From: RBG-16-66-20 sp036560705
GTDB lineage: Bacteria; Pseudomonadota; Gammaproteobacteria; Burkholderiales; SG8-39
Assembly (NCBI GenBank): GCA_036560705.1
Contig: DATBQR010000049.1
Span: forward strand, 1-27,116
Direction: 5' to 3'
DNA: 27,116 nt
Part shown: positions 15,203 to 24,151 of the stretch, in pieces
Layout: each line of letters begins with the position of its first letter
Position numbering within the stretch: the stretch's first letter is position 1
Position numbers and translations under genes: made by a program
Notes under the pieces: generated by a model
Databases searched by the model: none
Told to the model about the DNA's origin: nothing
The model's input: only the letters and a program-made list of their open reading frames with translations

Positions 15203-16186
15203 ATGCTCGCCTTCGTCCTTCGCCGCCTGGTACAGGCGCTCTTCGTCATGCTCGCGGTCGGGCTGATCGCTTTTTCGCTGTTCCGCTTCGTCGGCGACCC
15301 GGTGCTGTTCATGCTCGGCCAGGACGCGACGCCGGAAGACCGGGCCCGGATCACGCAGATGCTCGGCCTCGACCGGCCATACTACGTGCAATACGCGAAT
15401 TTCGTCGCGCGTGCGGTACAGGGGGATTTCGGGCTCAGCCTGCGCCAGGCGCAGCCGGTCTCGAAACTGATCGCCGAACGCCTGCCGGCGACGCTCGAAT
15501 TGTCCTTCGTCGCCGCGCTGTTCGCCCTGCTGGGCGGCGTATCGATGGGCGTGTACACGGCGCTGCGGAAAAACTCCTGGCTGTCCCAGCTGATGCTCGC
15601 GCTATCGCTCATCGGCGTATCGCTGCCCACGTTCCTCATCGGCATCCTGCTGATCCTCGTGTTCGCGGTGCAGCTCGGCTGGCTGCCCTCGTTCGGGCGC
15701 GGCGACACGGTGGCGCTCGGCTGGTGGAGCACCGGCCTCCTGACCGCATCCGGCCTGAAATCGCTCGTCCTGCCCGCCGTCACGCTGGGGCTCTTTCAGA
15801 TGACGCTGATCCAGCGGCTGGTACGCGCGGAAATGCTCGAGGTGCTGCGCACCGACTACGTCAAGTTCGCGCGCGCCCGCGGCCTCACCGACCGGGCGGT
15901 GTACTTCGGCCATGCGCTGAAAAACACGCTGGTGCCCGTGATCACGGTGACCGGGCTCCAGCTGGGGGCGATCATCGCGTTCGCGATCATCACCGAAACG
16001 GTTTTCCAGTGGCCGGGGATGGGCCTGCTGTTCATCCAGGCGGTGGGCTTCGCCGATGTCCCGGTGATGGCGGCCTACCTGTGTCTGATCGCGCTGTTTT
16101 TCGTCGTCATCAACCTGGCCGTCGACCTGCTCTATTATGCGGTTGATCCACGCCTGCGCATCGACCGCACGGTCTCGGCGGGCTGA
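15203..16186 (+). CDS. Dipeptide/oligopeptide ABC transporter permease (DppB/OppB type)
   Basis: Encodes 327 residues from ATG 15203. An in-frame ATG at 15170 would add eleven residues unlike the family, so the later one is preferred (MLAFVLRRLVQALFVML is the usual DppB beginning). It has six membrane helices, the first at about residues 8-28. The OppB/DppB N-terminal signature includes LGLDRPYYVQY and QGDFGLSLR. The EAA loop that docks on the ATPase reads EVLRTDYVKFARARGL near 214-229, followed by HALKNTLVPVITV. With DppC it forms the inner-membrane channel for short peptides. It is the first gene of a five-gene unit. No substrate-binding protein precedes it; mutY is directly divergent. Confidence 0.92.
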   Translation: MLAFVLRRLVQALFVMLAVGLIAFSLFRFVGDPVLFMLGQDATPEDRARITQMLGLDRPYYVQYANFVARAVQGDFGLSLRQAQPVSKLIAERLPATLELSFVAALFALLGGVSMGVYTALRKNSWLSQLMLALSLIGVSLPTFLIGILLILVFAVQLGWLPSFGRGDTVALGWWSTGLLTASGLKSLVLPAVTLGLFQMTLIQRLVRAEMLEVLRTDYVKFARARGLTDRAVYFGHALKNTLVPVITVTGLQLGAIIAFAIITETVFQWPGMGLLFIQAVGFADVPVMAAYLCLIALFFVVINLAVDLLYYAVDPRLRIDRTVSAG

Positions 16187-16202
16187 AACCCAAGGAAATA
16201 CC

Positions 16203-17411
16203 ATGAACGCTCCAAGCGAAAAGCTCAGCGACCCGGTCGAGAAAATCCGCGGCTACCACGCGGAACTGCAAACCATCCGGCGCGACATCCACGCCCACCC
16301 CGAGCTCGCCTTCCAGGAGAGCCGGACTTCGCAGAAAGTTGCCGACCAGCTCCAGGCCTGGGGCATCGAGGTGCACCGCGGCCTGGCGAAAACCGGCCTG
16401 GTCGGCGTCGTCAAGGGGAAAAAATCGGCCAGCGGCCGCGCCATCGGCCTGCGGGCCGACATGGATTGCCTGCCGATGCACGAAACCAGCGACATCCCGC
16501 ACAAGTCGACGCATGCCGGCCGCATGCACGCCTGCGGGCACGACGGCCACACCACGATGCTGCTCGGCGCCGCCCGCTATCTGCAGGAGACCCGGAACTT
16601 CGACGGCACCGCGTACCTGATCTTCCAGCCGGCCGAAGAGGGCGGCGGCGGCGGCAAGGTCATGGTGGAAGAAGGCCTGTTTAAGCGCTTCCCGGCGAAC
16701 GAGATCTATGCCGTGCATAACTGGCCGGGACTGCCGCCGGGCCAGATGGCGGTACGGCCCGGGCCGGTGATGGCTGCGACCGACGAGATCGTCATCACGG
16801 TGCGCGGCAAGGGCGGCCACGCCGCGATGCCGCACCTGACCGTGGATCCGGTGGTGACCACGGCGCAGATCATCGCCGCCCTGCAGACCATCGCCAGCCG
16901 CAACGTGAGCCCCCTCGATTCGATCGTCGTCACGGTGGCGTCGATGGAAACGAGCCAGACGAACGTGTTCAACGTCATCCCGGATTTCGTCAAGCTGATC
17001 GGCACCGTGCGCACTTTCCGCGCGGAGACGCGCGTCATGGCCCAGAAACGCATCAGGGAAATCGTCGCCGGCATCTCCGCGGCGATGGGCGGCAGCGCCG
17101 ACATCGAATACAAGCTCGGCTATCCCTCCACCATCAACACCGAGCGCGAGGCGATGTTCGCCGCAAAGGTGGGCGAGCGCGTGTTCGGCAAGAACAACGT
17201 GTTCACCGATGCCGAGCCGACCATGGGCGGCGAGGATTTTTCCTACATGCTGCAGGCGCGCCCGGGCGCGTATGTGTTTCTCGGCCAGGGCGGCGGACCG
17301 AACAACTGCTTCCTGCACAACCCCGGCTACGATTTCAACGACGAGGTGATCCCGCTCGGTGCCGGTTTCCTCGCCGCGCTGGTTGAGGAATCGCTTCCGT
17401 TAGCGAAGTAG
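16203..17411 (+). CDS. M20D-family amidohydrolase (N-acyl-amino acid / hippurate hydrolase type)
   Basis: Encodes 402 residues from ATG 16203, which has AAGGA eight bases upstream; the frame is open earlier but overlaps the permease gene. It is a cytoplasmic two-metal hydrolase. RRDIHAHPELAFQE opens the domain (27-40). Metal ligands are visible as HACGHDGHTTM (109-119, Cys111 and His113), Glu145/Glu146 in PAEEG and His172 in VHNWPG. The dimerisation domain runs from about 185 to 300 (GKGGHAAMPHLTVDP), and the last ligand lies in FLHNPGYDFND near residue 376. Substrates of this group include N-acetyl or N-acyl amino acids, hippurate and indole-acetyl conjugates; the exact one cannot be told. 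Its location between dppB and dppC genes suggests it hydrolyses what the transporter imports. Confidence 0.92.
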   Translation: MNAPSEKLSDPVEKIRGYHAELQTIRRDIHAHPELAFQESRTSQKVADQLQAWGIEVHRGLAKTGLVGVVKGKKSASGRAIGLRADMDCLPMHETSDIPHKSTHAGRMHACGHDGHTTMLLGAARYLQETRNFDGTAYLIFQPAEEGGGGGKVMVEEGLFKRFPANEIYAVHNWPGLPPGQMAVRPGPVMAATDEIVITVRGKGGHAAMPHLTVDPVVTTAQIIAALQTIASRNVSPLDSIVVTVASMETSQTNVFNVIPDFVKLIGTVRTFRAETRVMAQKRIREIVAGISAAMGGSADIEYKLGYPSTINTEREAMFAAKVGERVFGKNNVFTDAEPTMGGEDFSYMLQARPGAYVFLGQGGGPNNCFLHNPGYDFNDEVIPLGAGFLAALVEESLPLAK

Positions 17412-17428
17412 CGGCAGGGTTCGCCGCT
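17410..17428 (+). other. Small intercistronic hairpin between M20 gene and second permease
   Basis: AGCGGC (17410-17415) pairs with GCCGCT (17423-17428) around a seven-base loop, in the 25-base gap between the M20D gene and the GTG of the second permease gene. The stem begins at the M20 stop codon. No T-run follows. It may only affect mRNA stability; support is modest. Confidence 0.3.
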
Positions 17429-17436
17429 TCAATTCG

Positions 17437-18345
17437 GTGAATCTCCAGGGAATCTGGAACCACGACCTCGCGTATAGTTTTCGCAGGTCGCCGGTTGCGA
17501 TTGTCGCGGCGGTGCTCGCGCTGGTCTGCGTGGGCAGCGCGCTGTTCGCGCCCTGGCTCGCGCCCTACAACCCGTTCGACGCTGCGACACTCGACCTGAA
17601 CAGCGCGTTCGCGCCGCCGGCGTGGATCGCGCAGGGCGCGGCGAGCCATCCGCTGGGCACTGACGACCAGGGCCGCGACATCCTCTCGACCATCCTGTAC
17701 GGGGCGCGCATCTCGCTGGGCGTCGGCGTCGCGGCGGTGCTGTTCGCGCTGGCGCTCGGCGTCGCGCTCGGCCTGGCGGCGGGCTATTTCGGCGGCAGGC
17801 TCGACGCCCTCATCATGCGCATCGCCGACATCCAGCTCTCCTTCCCGGCGATCCTGATTGCGCTGCTCATCGACGGGGTCGCGCGCGTGGTGCTGCCGAA
17901 CGACCGCCACGACGAGATCGCCATCCCGGTGCTGGTCCTGGCGATCGGGGTTTCGGGCTGGGTGCAGTACGCGCGCACGGTGCGCGGCTCGACGCTGGTC
18001 GAGAAGAACAAGGAGTACGTGCAGGCGGCGCGCGTCATCGGCCGCCACCCCCTGGCGATCATGCTGCGGCACGTGCTGCCGAACGTCATGGGCCCGGTAC
18101 TGGTGATCGCCACCATCCATATCGCCACCGCCATCATCACCGAGGCCACGCTTTCCTTCCTCGGCGTCGGCGTGCCGCCGACCCGCCCGTCGCTCGGCAC
18201 GCTGATCCGCATCGGCAACGAGTTCCTCCTCTCGGGGGAATGGTGGATCACGGTGTTCCCCGGCCTCGCGCTCATCACGCTGGTGCTGTCGGTGAACCTG
18301 CTCGGCGACTGGCTGCGCGACGCCCTGAACCCGAAATTGCGCTGA
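17437..18345 (+). CDS. Dipeptide/oligopeptide ABC transporter permease (DppC/OppC type)
   Basis: Encodes 302 residues from the GTG at 17437. The N-terminal OppC-type part shows the first helix at about residues 18-40 followed by LAPYNPFD, then HPLGTDDQGRDILSTILYGARISL, the signature of DppC-like permeases. Five further helices follow. The EAA loop reads STLVEKNKEYVQAARVIG, followed by MLRHVLPNVMGPVLV. TEATLSFLGVGVPPTRPSLGTLI near residues 230-252 and LLGDWLRDALNPKLR at the end are also diagnostic. It pairs with the DppB-type permease to form the channel. The ribosome binding site is weak, so translation may depend on the upstream gene; the first ATPase gene follows after ten bases. Confidence 0.92.
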   Translation: MNLQGIWNHDLAYSFRRSPVAIVAAVLALVCVGSALFAPWLAPYNPFDAATLDLNSAFAPPAWIAQGAASHPLGTDDQGRDILSTILYGARISLGVGVAAVLFALALGVALGLAAGYFGGRLDALIMRIADIQLSFPAILIALLIDGVARVVLPNDRHDEIAIPVLVLAIGVSGWVQYARTVRGSTLVEKNKEYVQAARVIGRHPLAIMLRHVLPNVMGPVLVIATIHIATAIITEATLSFLGVGVPPTRPSLGTLIRIGNEFLLSGEWWITVFPGLALITLVLSVNLLGDWLRDALNPKLR

Positions 18346-18355
18346 CGCCGCGCCC

Positions 18356-19313
18356 GTGATCCTGCAAGTCAAGGACCTGAGGATCGAATTTCCCGTGCGC
18401 CAGGGAACCCTGGTCGCGGTGGAAGGCGTCTCGTTCTCCATCGCGCCCGGCGAAGTGCTGGGCGTGGTCGGCGAATCGGGGGCGGGCAAGTCGCTCACCG
18501 GCCTGGCGGTTATCGGCCTGCTCGAGCCGCCCGGGCGCATCGCCGCGGGCGAGATCCGCCTGGACGGCGAGCGCATCGACCATCTGAAAGGGGAGCAAAT
18601 GCGCCGCATCCGCGGCCGGCGCATCGGCGCGATTTTCCAGGACCCGCTCACCTCGCTCAATCCGCTCTACACCGTGGGCGAGCAGCTGGTGGAGACGATC
18701 CGCACCCACCTGGACGTGGATGCCGCAGGCGCGCGCGCGCGCGCACTTTCCCTCCTTCGCGAGGTCGGCATTCCCGCGCCGGAGGCGCGCATCGACCACT
18801 ACCCGCACCAGTTCTCCGGCGGCATGCGCCAGCGCGTGGTGATCGCGCTCGCGGTCTGCGCCGAACCGCAGCTCATCATCGCCGATGAACCGACGACGGC
18901 GCTCGATGTCTCGATCCAGGCGCAGATCATCCAGCTGCTGAAGAGGCTCGCGCGCGAGCGCGGCACCGCGGTGATGCTGATCACGCACGACATGGGGGTG
19001 ATCGCCGAAACCGCCGACCGGGTGGCGGTGATGTACGCCGGGCGCATCGCCGAGATCGGCCCGGTGCGGGAAGTGATCCGCGCCGCCCGCCACCCCTATA
19101 CCGCCGGCCTGATGGGTTCGATTCCGAAGGTCCGCGCCGCGACGCAGGCCGTGCGTGCTCCGCTGGTGCAGATCGAGGGCGCGATGCCGCGCCTGAACGC
19201 CATCCCCTCCGGCTGCGCGTTCCATCCGCGCTGCTCCAAAGTCATGGAACGCTGCAAGACCGAGCGCCCCGAACTGCGCGCCGTCGGCACGAATCTCACC
19301 GCCTGCTGGCTGT

Positions 19314-19333
<20 letters not shown>
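18356..19333 (+). CDS. Dipeptide/oligopeptide ABC transporter ATP-binding protein (DppD type)
   Basis: Encodes 325 residues with GTG start at 18356. The ABC domain has Walker A GESGAGKS (39-46), Q-loop FQDPLTSLNPLYTV, signature FSGGMRQR, Walker B LIIADEPTTALDV and H-loop THDMG. The C-terminal oligo/dipeptide domain has four cysteines in the pattern GCAFHPRC...RC...AC (about 286-318). In a structurally studied DppD these bind a 4Fe-4S cluster, so the same is plausible here. It forms an ATPase heterodimer with the next gene product on the cytoplasmic side of the permeases. The last 20 bases overlap the next gene, which starts inside it. Confidence 0.93.
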
Positions 19334-20305
<972 letters not shown>

Positions 20306-20309
<4 letters not shown>

Positions 20310-22264
20310 CGTTTAAACAGACCCTTCACCGCGTTGGTGATGCCGCCGACGCCCTTTTTCCCGAGGTCGGTGACTGCGCCCGCGGCGCCGCCCAGCAAGG
20401 CCGAGTAATCGACGTGCCAGTTCGGGTCGTTCAGTGGACCGCTCAGCTTTACCGGCACAGTGAGGCCCGCGACATTGCCGGCCCCGCCCTGGCCTTTGGC
20501 GGTCGCGGCCAGCGTGGCTTTCGCTTCGTAGTCGATCGTATTGTTGCCGATGTCGAGGTTGCCCGCGCCGCCGAGGCGCAGAAACGGCGACAGGGCTTTC
20601 AGGTCGTCGTTGTGCGCGACACCGTTGGCGATCTTGAAACTCGCGCTCATTTCCGAAAAATCGGTCTTCTGCGTTGCGTCGGCTTTCGCCTGCTTGCCGC
20701 CCAGAGCCGCCTTCGCGTTGCGCGCGCTCTCGGCGAGGTTGATGCCCTTGATGGCGCCGTCCTTCATCTCCACCCTGGCGCTGCCGGCGAGCGCCTTCTT
20801 CAGCGCCGTCACGGTGCCGCCCGCCGTCTGCACGTCGAGCGTCACGTTGCCGCGCCCGTCGAGCACGTCCTTTTGCAGGGCATCGTGCAGCAGGGCCCCG
20901 AGGGCGACACCCTGCACCGTTTCCTTGACGCGGATTTTGTTGCCGTCGGCGTCCGCCGTCAGCGTCCCCGAGAGCGTGCCGCCGTACAAGCTGGCCGTAT
21001 GCGGCGCGATTTCCAGCTTGCCGCCGTCCAGCTTCAGCTCCGCCTTCACGTTCTCCAGCTTGATGTGCTTTGCGGCCAGCGCGCCGACGGCAATTTTCCC
21101 GGCCATGGTCTTGCCCTTGAGCACGGCGAGATCGACGCGGTCGTCGGCCTTTGCCTCCTTGTGCTCGGGCAGGTAGCGGTCCAGGTTCAGGCGGTCGATG
21201 CTGGCGTCGAAATTCGCTTTCAGCGGCGCGAAATTCGTCAGCTCCACTTTCGCCTTCAGCGCGGAGTCATCCAGCTTGCCCGAGAGATCGGCCTGCAGTT
21301 CCTGCTTCGCCAGGTTCGCTTTTATCGCGGCATCGATCTTCGCCTTCGCCGATATCCCTGCCACCGCGGCATCGAGATCCAGCGAGATCTTCGGGATCGT
21401 CAGGGCGGAGGCCGTGCCTTCCATCGCTGCGATCACGAGCCTCGCGTCGATGTTGCGTTGAGGACCCTTGATCTGGATTGAGCCCTTCACCTCCGAACCG
21501 GACGCCCTGTCCGGCGTGACCTCCACCTTCGGTGCGGAGAACTCGGCCGACACCGCGTCCTGATCGAAGCGCCCCTTCAGCTGCGCGCTGAATTTATCGA
21601 AGGCGAATTCGGCTTTGCCGAGATTGAAGCGCAGCGCGCCCGCCGCCTGCGCCCTCAGGTCGGCATCGGGTTTCTTCCCGGAAATCCGCGCCGACAGCGA
21701 CAGGTCGCCCGGCGTCTGCCCGTCCAGCCGGCCGGTCTTCAGATTCAGGTCCGTCAGATCCAGTTCCTGCCCGGTCGCCTCGTCGCGCCAGGCAAGCTGG
21801 ACCTTCTCGACGTTCACTTCGGCGATGCGCAGGTTCGGCGGCGCCCTGCCCTCGGCGGATTTTTCCCCGCCCTTGCCGGTCAGGTCGGAGAAATTCATCG
21901 TGCCATCCTTGCGGCGCAGCACATTGGCCTTCAGGCCGGAGAGCTTGAGCGTCTCGACCGCCACTTCGCCCGACAGGAGCGGCATGACGCGCACCGCCAC
22001 TTCGGCCGAATCGAACGACAGGAACGGCTTGTCGCTGCCCGGTTCGCTGAGCGAGGTCTTGCCGAGCGCGAGCCCGGCGACCGGGAACAGTTTCACCTGC
22101 GGCACGCCCTCGATTTTCAGCGTGCGGTTCTTCTCCTTCATGGCGGCTTCCAGGCGCGTCTTGACGAACTGGCCGTCCACGATCGCCAGCGCGGCGCCCA
22201 GCGCGAGGACCGCGAGCGCGATCAGCCCGGCAATGCCGAACAACAGGATCCTGATTGCTTTCAT
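20306..22264 (-). CDS. AsmA-family envelope protein
   Basis: Encodes 652 residues. One N-terminal membrane helix (about 5-28) precedes a large periplasmic region built of repeated beta-strand patterns. The AsmA N-terminal block is seen in IEGVPQVKLFPVAGLALGK and in the repeated LKLSGLKANVLRRKDGTMNFSDL (near 107-130). The C-terminal AsmA domain, about residues 455-600, includes LLHDALQKDVLDGRGNVTLDVQ and MKDGAIKGINLAESA. The family belongs with bridge-like proteins such as TamB and YhdP, thought to move phospholipids between membranes. Runs of Lys/Asp/Ala give it a low-complexity look. It overlaps the nucleotidase gene start by four bases (ATGA), so the two are co-translated. Confidence 0.92.
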
Positions 22265-23175
22265 GGCGCCACCTTGCCTTTGTTGGCTATGCCGAAGGGT
22301 ACGTGACCGGTTGCGACGTGCTGGCGCGCGGATTCGACATGCGCGCGCTGGTCATCGAAGTAAAAATCAGGCTGAAAGGCCCTGAGGAATTCGCCCTTGT
22401 CCAGACCGCCGAGGAACAACGCCTCGTCCACCGCGATGTTCCAGTCCATCAACGTCCTCACCGCGCGCTCGTGCGCGGGGGCGCTGCGCGCGGTGACGAG
22501 CGCTGTGCGCACGCGCATCGGCACGTCGGTGCCGGCGGCCGCCTGCAGCCGGTGTAAGGCCTCCAGCAGCGGCTTGAACGGGCCCGGCGGCAGCGGCTTC
22601 AGCGCGTGCGTGGTCTCGTGGCGCGTGAACGCGTCCAGGCCGTCGCGCTGGAACACGCGTTCTGCCTCATCGGAGAACAGCACCGCGTCGCCGTCGAACG
22701 CGATGCGCACCTCTTCATGCCGCCCGGCGGCCTGCGCCGACTCGGGGACCACGCGGGCGGCCGGAAAGCGCGCGTCGAGCGCGCCCATCACGTCCTGCTC
22801 GTTCGCGGACAGGAAAAGATTCGCCCGCAGCGCGTCCAGATAGCGGTACGGGCTGCGGCCGCGGGTGAACACGCCGCGCTCGATCTTCAGCCCAGCGCGT
22901 TCGGCCGAGCGGAAGATGCGCAGCCCCGAGACCGGATCGTTCTTGGACAGGATCACCACTTCCACGCGCTGCGCGTCGCCCGTGTTGAAGGCGAGCAGCT
23001 TCTTCACCAGGCGGAAGGCGACGCCCTCCTTCGCCGGCACGTCCATGCGCGAGAATTGCAGATCGATGTACGCGCGTTCGCCCTGGGCGTCGAACACACG
23101 GTTCTCCTCCTCGAAATCGAACAGCGCGCGCGAGGAGATCGCCACGACAAGCTTGCCTTCAACCGAGTAGGGCAT
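22261..23175 (-). CDS. 5'-nucleotidase, NT5C1 (cytosolic cN-I) family
   Basis: Encodes 304 residues. The whole length matches the NT5C1-type 5'-nucleotidase family as I know it: KLVVAISSRALFDFEEE at the start, VVILSKNDPVSGLRIF (73-88), FDGDAVLFSDE (160-170), LVTARSAPAHERAVRTLMD (226-244), FLGGLDKGEFL (254-264) and FYFDDQ (271-276). It should dephosphorylate nucleoside monophosphates in the cytoplasm. The start ATG at 23175 has GGAG a few bases upstream and lies only 16 bases after the CCA end of tRNA-Gly, with no terminator, so the mRNA probably begins with the tRNA. Overlap with the AsmA gene (ATGA) makes a tRNA-nucleotidase-AsmA transcript likely. Confidence 0.88.
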   Translation of the reverse strand: MPYSVEGKLVVAISSRALFDFEEENRVFDAQGERAYIDLQFSRMDVPAKEGVAFRLVKKLLAFNTGDAQRVEVVILSKNDPVSGLRIFRSAERAGLKIERGVFTRGRSPYRYLDALRANLFLSANEQDVMGALDARFPAARVVPESAQAAGRHEEVRIAFDGDAVLFSDEAERVFQRDGLDAFTRHETTHALKPLPPGPFKPLLEALHRLQAAAGTDVPMRVRTALVTARSAPAHERAVRTLMDWNIAVDEALFLGGLDKGEFLRAFQPDFYFDDQRAHVESARQHVATGHVPFGIANKGKVAP

Positions 23176-23191
23176 GGTCTCCGGTCCGTAG

Positions 23192-23265
23192 TGGAGCGGG
23201 TGAAGGGAATCGAACCCTCGTATGCAGCTTGGGAAGCTGCCGTTCTGCCATTGAACTACACCCGC
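23192..23265 (-). tRNA. tRNA-Gly (anticodon CCC)
   Basis: Read on the minus strand, the 74 bases fold as a full cloverleaf. The acceptor stem is GCGGGTG paired with CACCCGC. The anticodon stem is GCAGC/GCTGC with loop TTCCCAA, giving anticodon CCC, which reads GGG codons. The T arm is GAGGG-TTCGATT-CCCTT with the standard TTCGA core. The discriminator is T and the CCA end is encoded in the DNA. The 5'-nucleotidase gene starts 16 bases downstream. A palindromic hairpin lies seven bases upstream of the mature 5' end. Confidence 0.96.
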
Positions 23266-23272
23266 TCAGGGT

Positions 23273-23292
23273 CCGGGAGACGAGTCTCCCGG
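23273..23292. repeat. Perfect 9-base inverted repeat in the tRNA-Gly leader
   Basis: CCGGGAGAC (23273-23281) and GTCTCCCGG (23284-23292) form a near-continuous palindrome with only GA between the arms, seven bases upstream of the tRNA-Gly 5' end. It lies between the lipoprotein terminator and the tRNA. It could be a hairpin in the pre-tRNA leader or an operator over the tRNA promoter. No T-run is present on either side. Confidence 0.6.
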
Positions 23293-23320
23293 TCACACAA
23301 GCGGGGAATTCTAAGGTAGA

Positions 23321-23351
23321 AAACAAAAAAGCCGCGGTTGGCCGCGGCTTT
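23321..23351 (-). terminator. Intrinsic terminator of the small lipoprotein gene
   Basis: On the minus strand AAAGCCGCGG (23351-23342) pairs with CCGCGGCTTT (23337-23328) around CCAA and runs into six T, then GTTTTC. It begins 23 bases after the lipoprotein stop codon at 23375. It separates this gene from the tRNA-Gly transcript on the same strand. Confidence 0.9.
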
Positions 23352-23374
23352 CAGGAAATACCCGTCTTGAGGGG

Positions 23375-23794
23375 CTACTGGACCCTGCGCAGGTCCGAAG
23401 GCGACAGGGAGGCGATCAACTCCAGCAGTTTCGGCTGGGCCCTGGCGAGCTTCGGCGCATCCGCCGGACGCATCACGATCGTCAGCGACTTGCGGCTGCG
23501 CAGGTCGGTGAACTTGCTGCCGATGCTATGGCCGTCGAGGTCGCGGATGATGACGTCGCTGCGCGTCTGTTCCTCGTAGCCCACGATGTCGCCGCTGTCA
23601 TTGCGCATCGGGGTGAACAGCGCGACTTGGGCCACCACTTCACCCGTCTGCTCGTTGCGGAGCATCTCCTTGTAGCCGATGACGTGGCCCTGCTCGTTCC
23701 GCAGGCTCTCCTTGCGCACGACGCCGTAATCGGTCAGCGTGGAGCAGCCGCCGACCAAGAAACACGCCGCGAGAATCATTGTTCTGGTGGTCAT
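23375..23794 (-). CDS. Small putative lipoprotein with fourfold degenerate repeat
   Basis: Encodes 139 residues from ATG 23794, with GGAGAG six bases upstream. The N-terminus is a lipoprotein signal with the likely lipidated Cys17 in LVGGC; LAAC ending at Cys11 also looks like a lipobox but is very close to the start. Residues 31-96 contain four related segments beginning at 31, 45, 63 and 83, with the common pattern R-[ND]-x-x-G-x-[VIS]-[IV]-[GA] (LRNEQGHVIGYKE, LRNEQTGEVVAQ, MRNDSGDIVGYEE, IRDLDGHSIGSKF), suggestive of short beta hairpins. The C-terminus is helical (PKLARAQPKLLELIASL). It is monocistronic with its own terminator. I do not recognise a characterised family. Confidence 0.8.
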   Translation of the reverse strand: MTTRTMILAACFLVGGCSTLTDYGVVRKESLRNEQGHVIGYKEMLRNEQTGEVVAQVALFTPMRNDSGDIVGYEEQTRSDVIIRDLDGHSIGSKFTDLRSRKSLTIVMRPADAPKLARAQPKLLELIASLSPSDLRRVQ

Positions 23795-23829
23795 TTTTCT
23801 CTCCTACAATGCCCTACTTGACTCGCAAT

Positions 23830-23856
23830 CTACTCCCTTTGTCCGGCAAAGAGTAG
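23830..23856. other. Hairpin in the thiS/lipoprotein intergenic region
   Basis: CTACTCCCTTTG (23830-23841) and CAAAGAGTAG (23847-23856) pair over ten bases with a two-base bulge around the loop TCCGG. It lies in the 151-base divergent gap (23795-23945), 36 bases upstream of the lipoprotein ATG. No T-run follows on either strand, so a terminator is unlikely; it could be an operator or a 5' leader structure of the lipoprotein mRNA. Confidence 0.4.
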
Positions 23857-23933
23857 GAAAAAGTGCCTTTCCTAATGTATTACATGAAGTTTTATTGCTT
23901 CGCAGCATACGACACAACCCATTGGCATCATTG

Positions 23934-23939
23934 TATTAT
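23934..23939 (+). promoter_or_regulatory. -10 element (TATTAT) of thiS, probably leaderless
   Basis: TATTAT ends six bases before the thiS ATG (23946), the same spacing as at kdsD, so transcription is expected to start at the ATG. A partial -35 (ACGACA at 23909-23914, 19 bases away) is visible. No Shine-Dalgarno sequence is present. No TPP riboswitch (conserved CTGAGA element) is seen in the gap. Confidence 0.45.
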
Positions 23940-23945
23940 TTTGAA

Positions 23946-24149
23946 ATGATTCAAATCAGCGTGAACGGCGACACGAAGCACTACGATCGCCCCCTTGCGA
24001 TATCGGAGTTGCTTGAGGAGATGGCCATCGGCGGCAAAAAGATCGCCGTAGAACGCAACGGCGAAATCGTGCCGAGGAGCGCGCACGGCTCCACGCTGCT
24101 GCTCGACGGCGACCAGCTGGAAATCGTGGCCGCCGTGGGAGGCGGTTGA
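23946..24149 (+). CDS. thiS: Sulfur carrier protein ThiS
   Basis: Encodes 67 residues, the usual size. The ubiquitin-like beta-grasp fold is suggested by MIQISVNGDTKHY at the start, LLEEM in the helix, IAVERNGEIVPRS and the closing DGDQLEIVAAVGGG. The C-terminal Gly-Gly is adenylated by ThiF and then carries the thiocarboxylate sulfur used by ThiG for the thiazole ring of thiamine. The frame is open further upstream, but ATG 23946 fits the family and follows a -10 element directly. The end overlaps or abuts thiG. ThiF, ThiE and ThiC are not in the window. Confidence 0.92.
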   Translation: MIQISVNGDTKHYDRPLAISELLEEMAIGGKKIAVERNGEIVPRSAHGSTLLLDGDQLEIVAAVGGG

Positions 24150-24151
24150 AG

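Noticed and set aside
15146..15391. Upstream extension of mutY by 82 codons.
   Set aside because: It runs antisense through the start of the permease gene and has no MutY-like sequence; ATG 15145 matches the family start.
23192..23265. tRNA-Gly as an integration site for a mobile element.
   Set aside because: No integrase gene and no second copy of the tRNA 3' end were seen nearby; flanking genes are ordinary chromosomal genes.
23922..23940. TTGGCATCATTGTATT before thiS looked like a second sigma-54 promoter.
   Set aside because: The -12 element TTGC is missing at the required spacing; ten bases after GG there is TT, not GC. A sigma-70-like TATTAT fits better.
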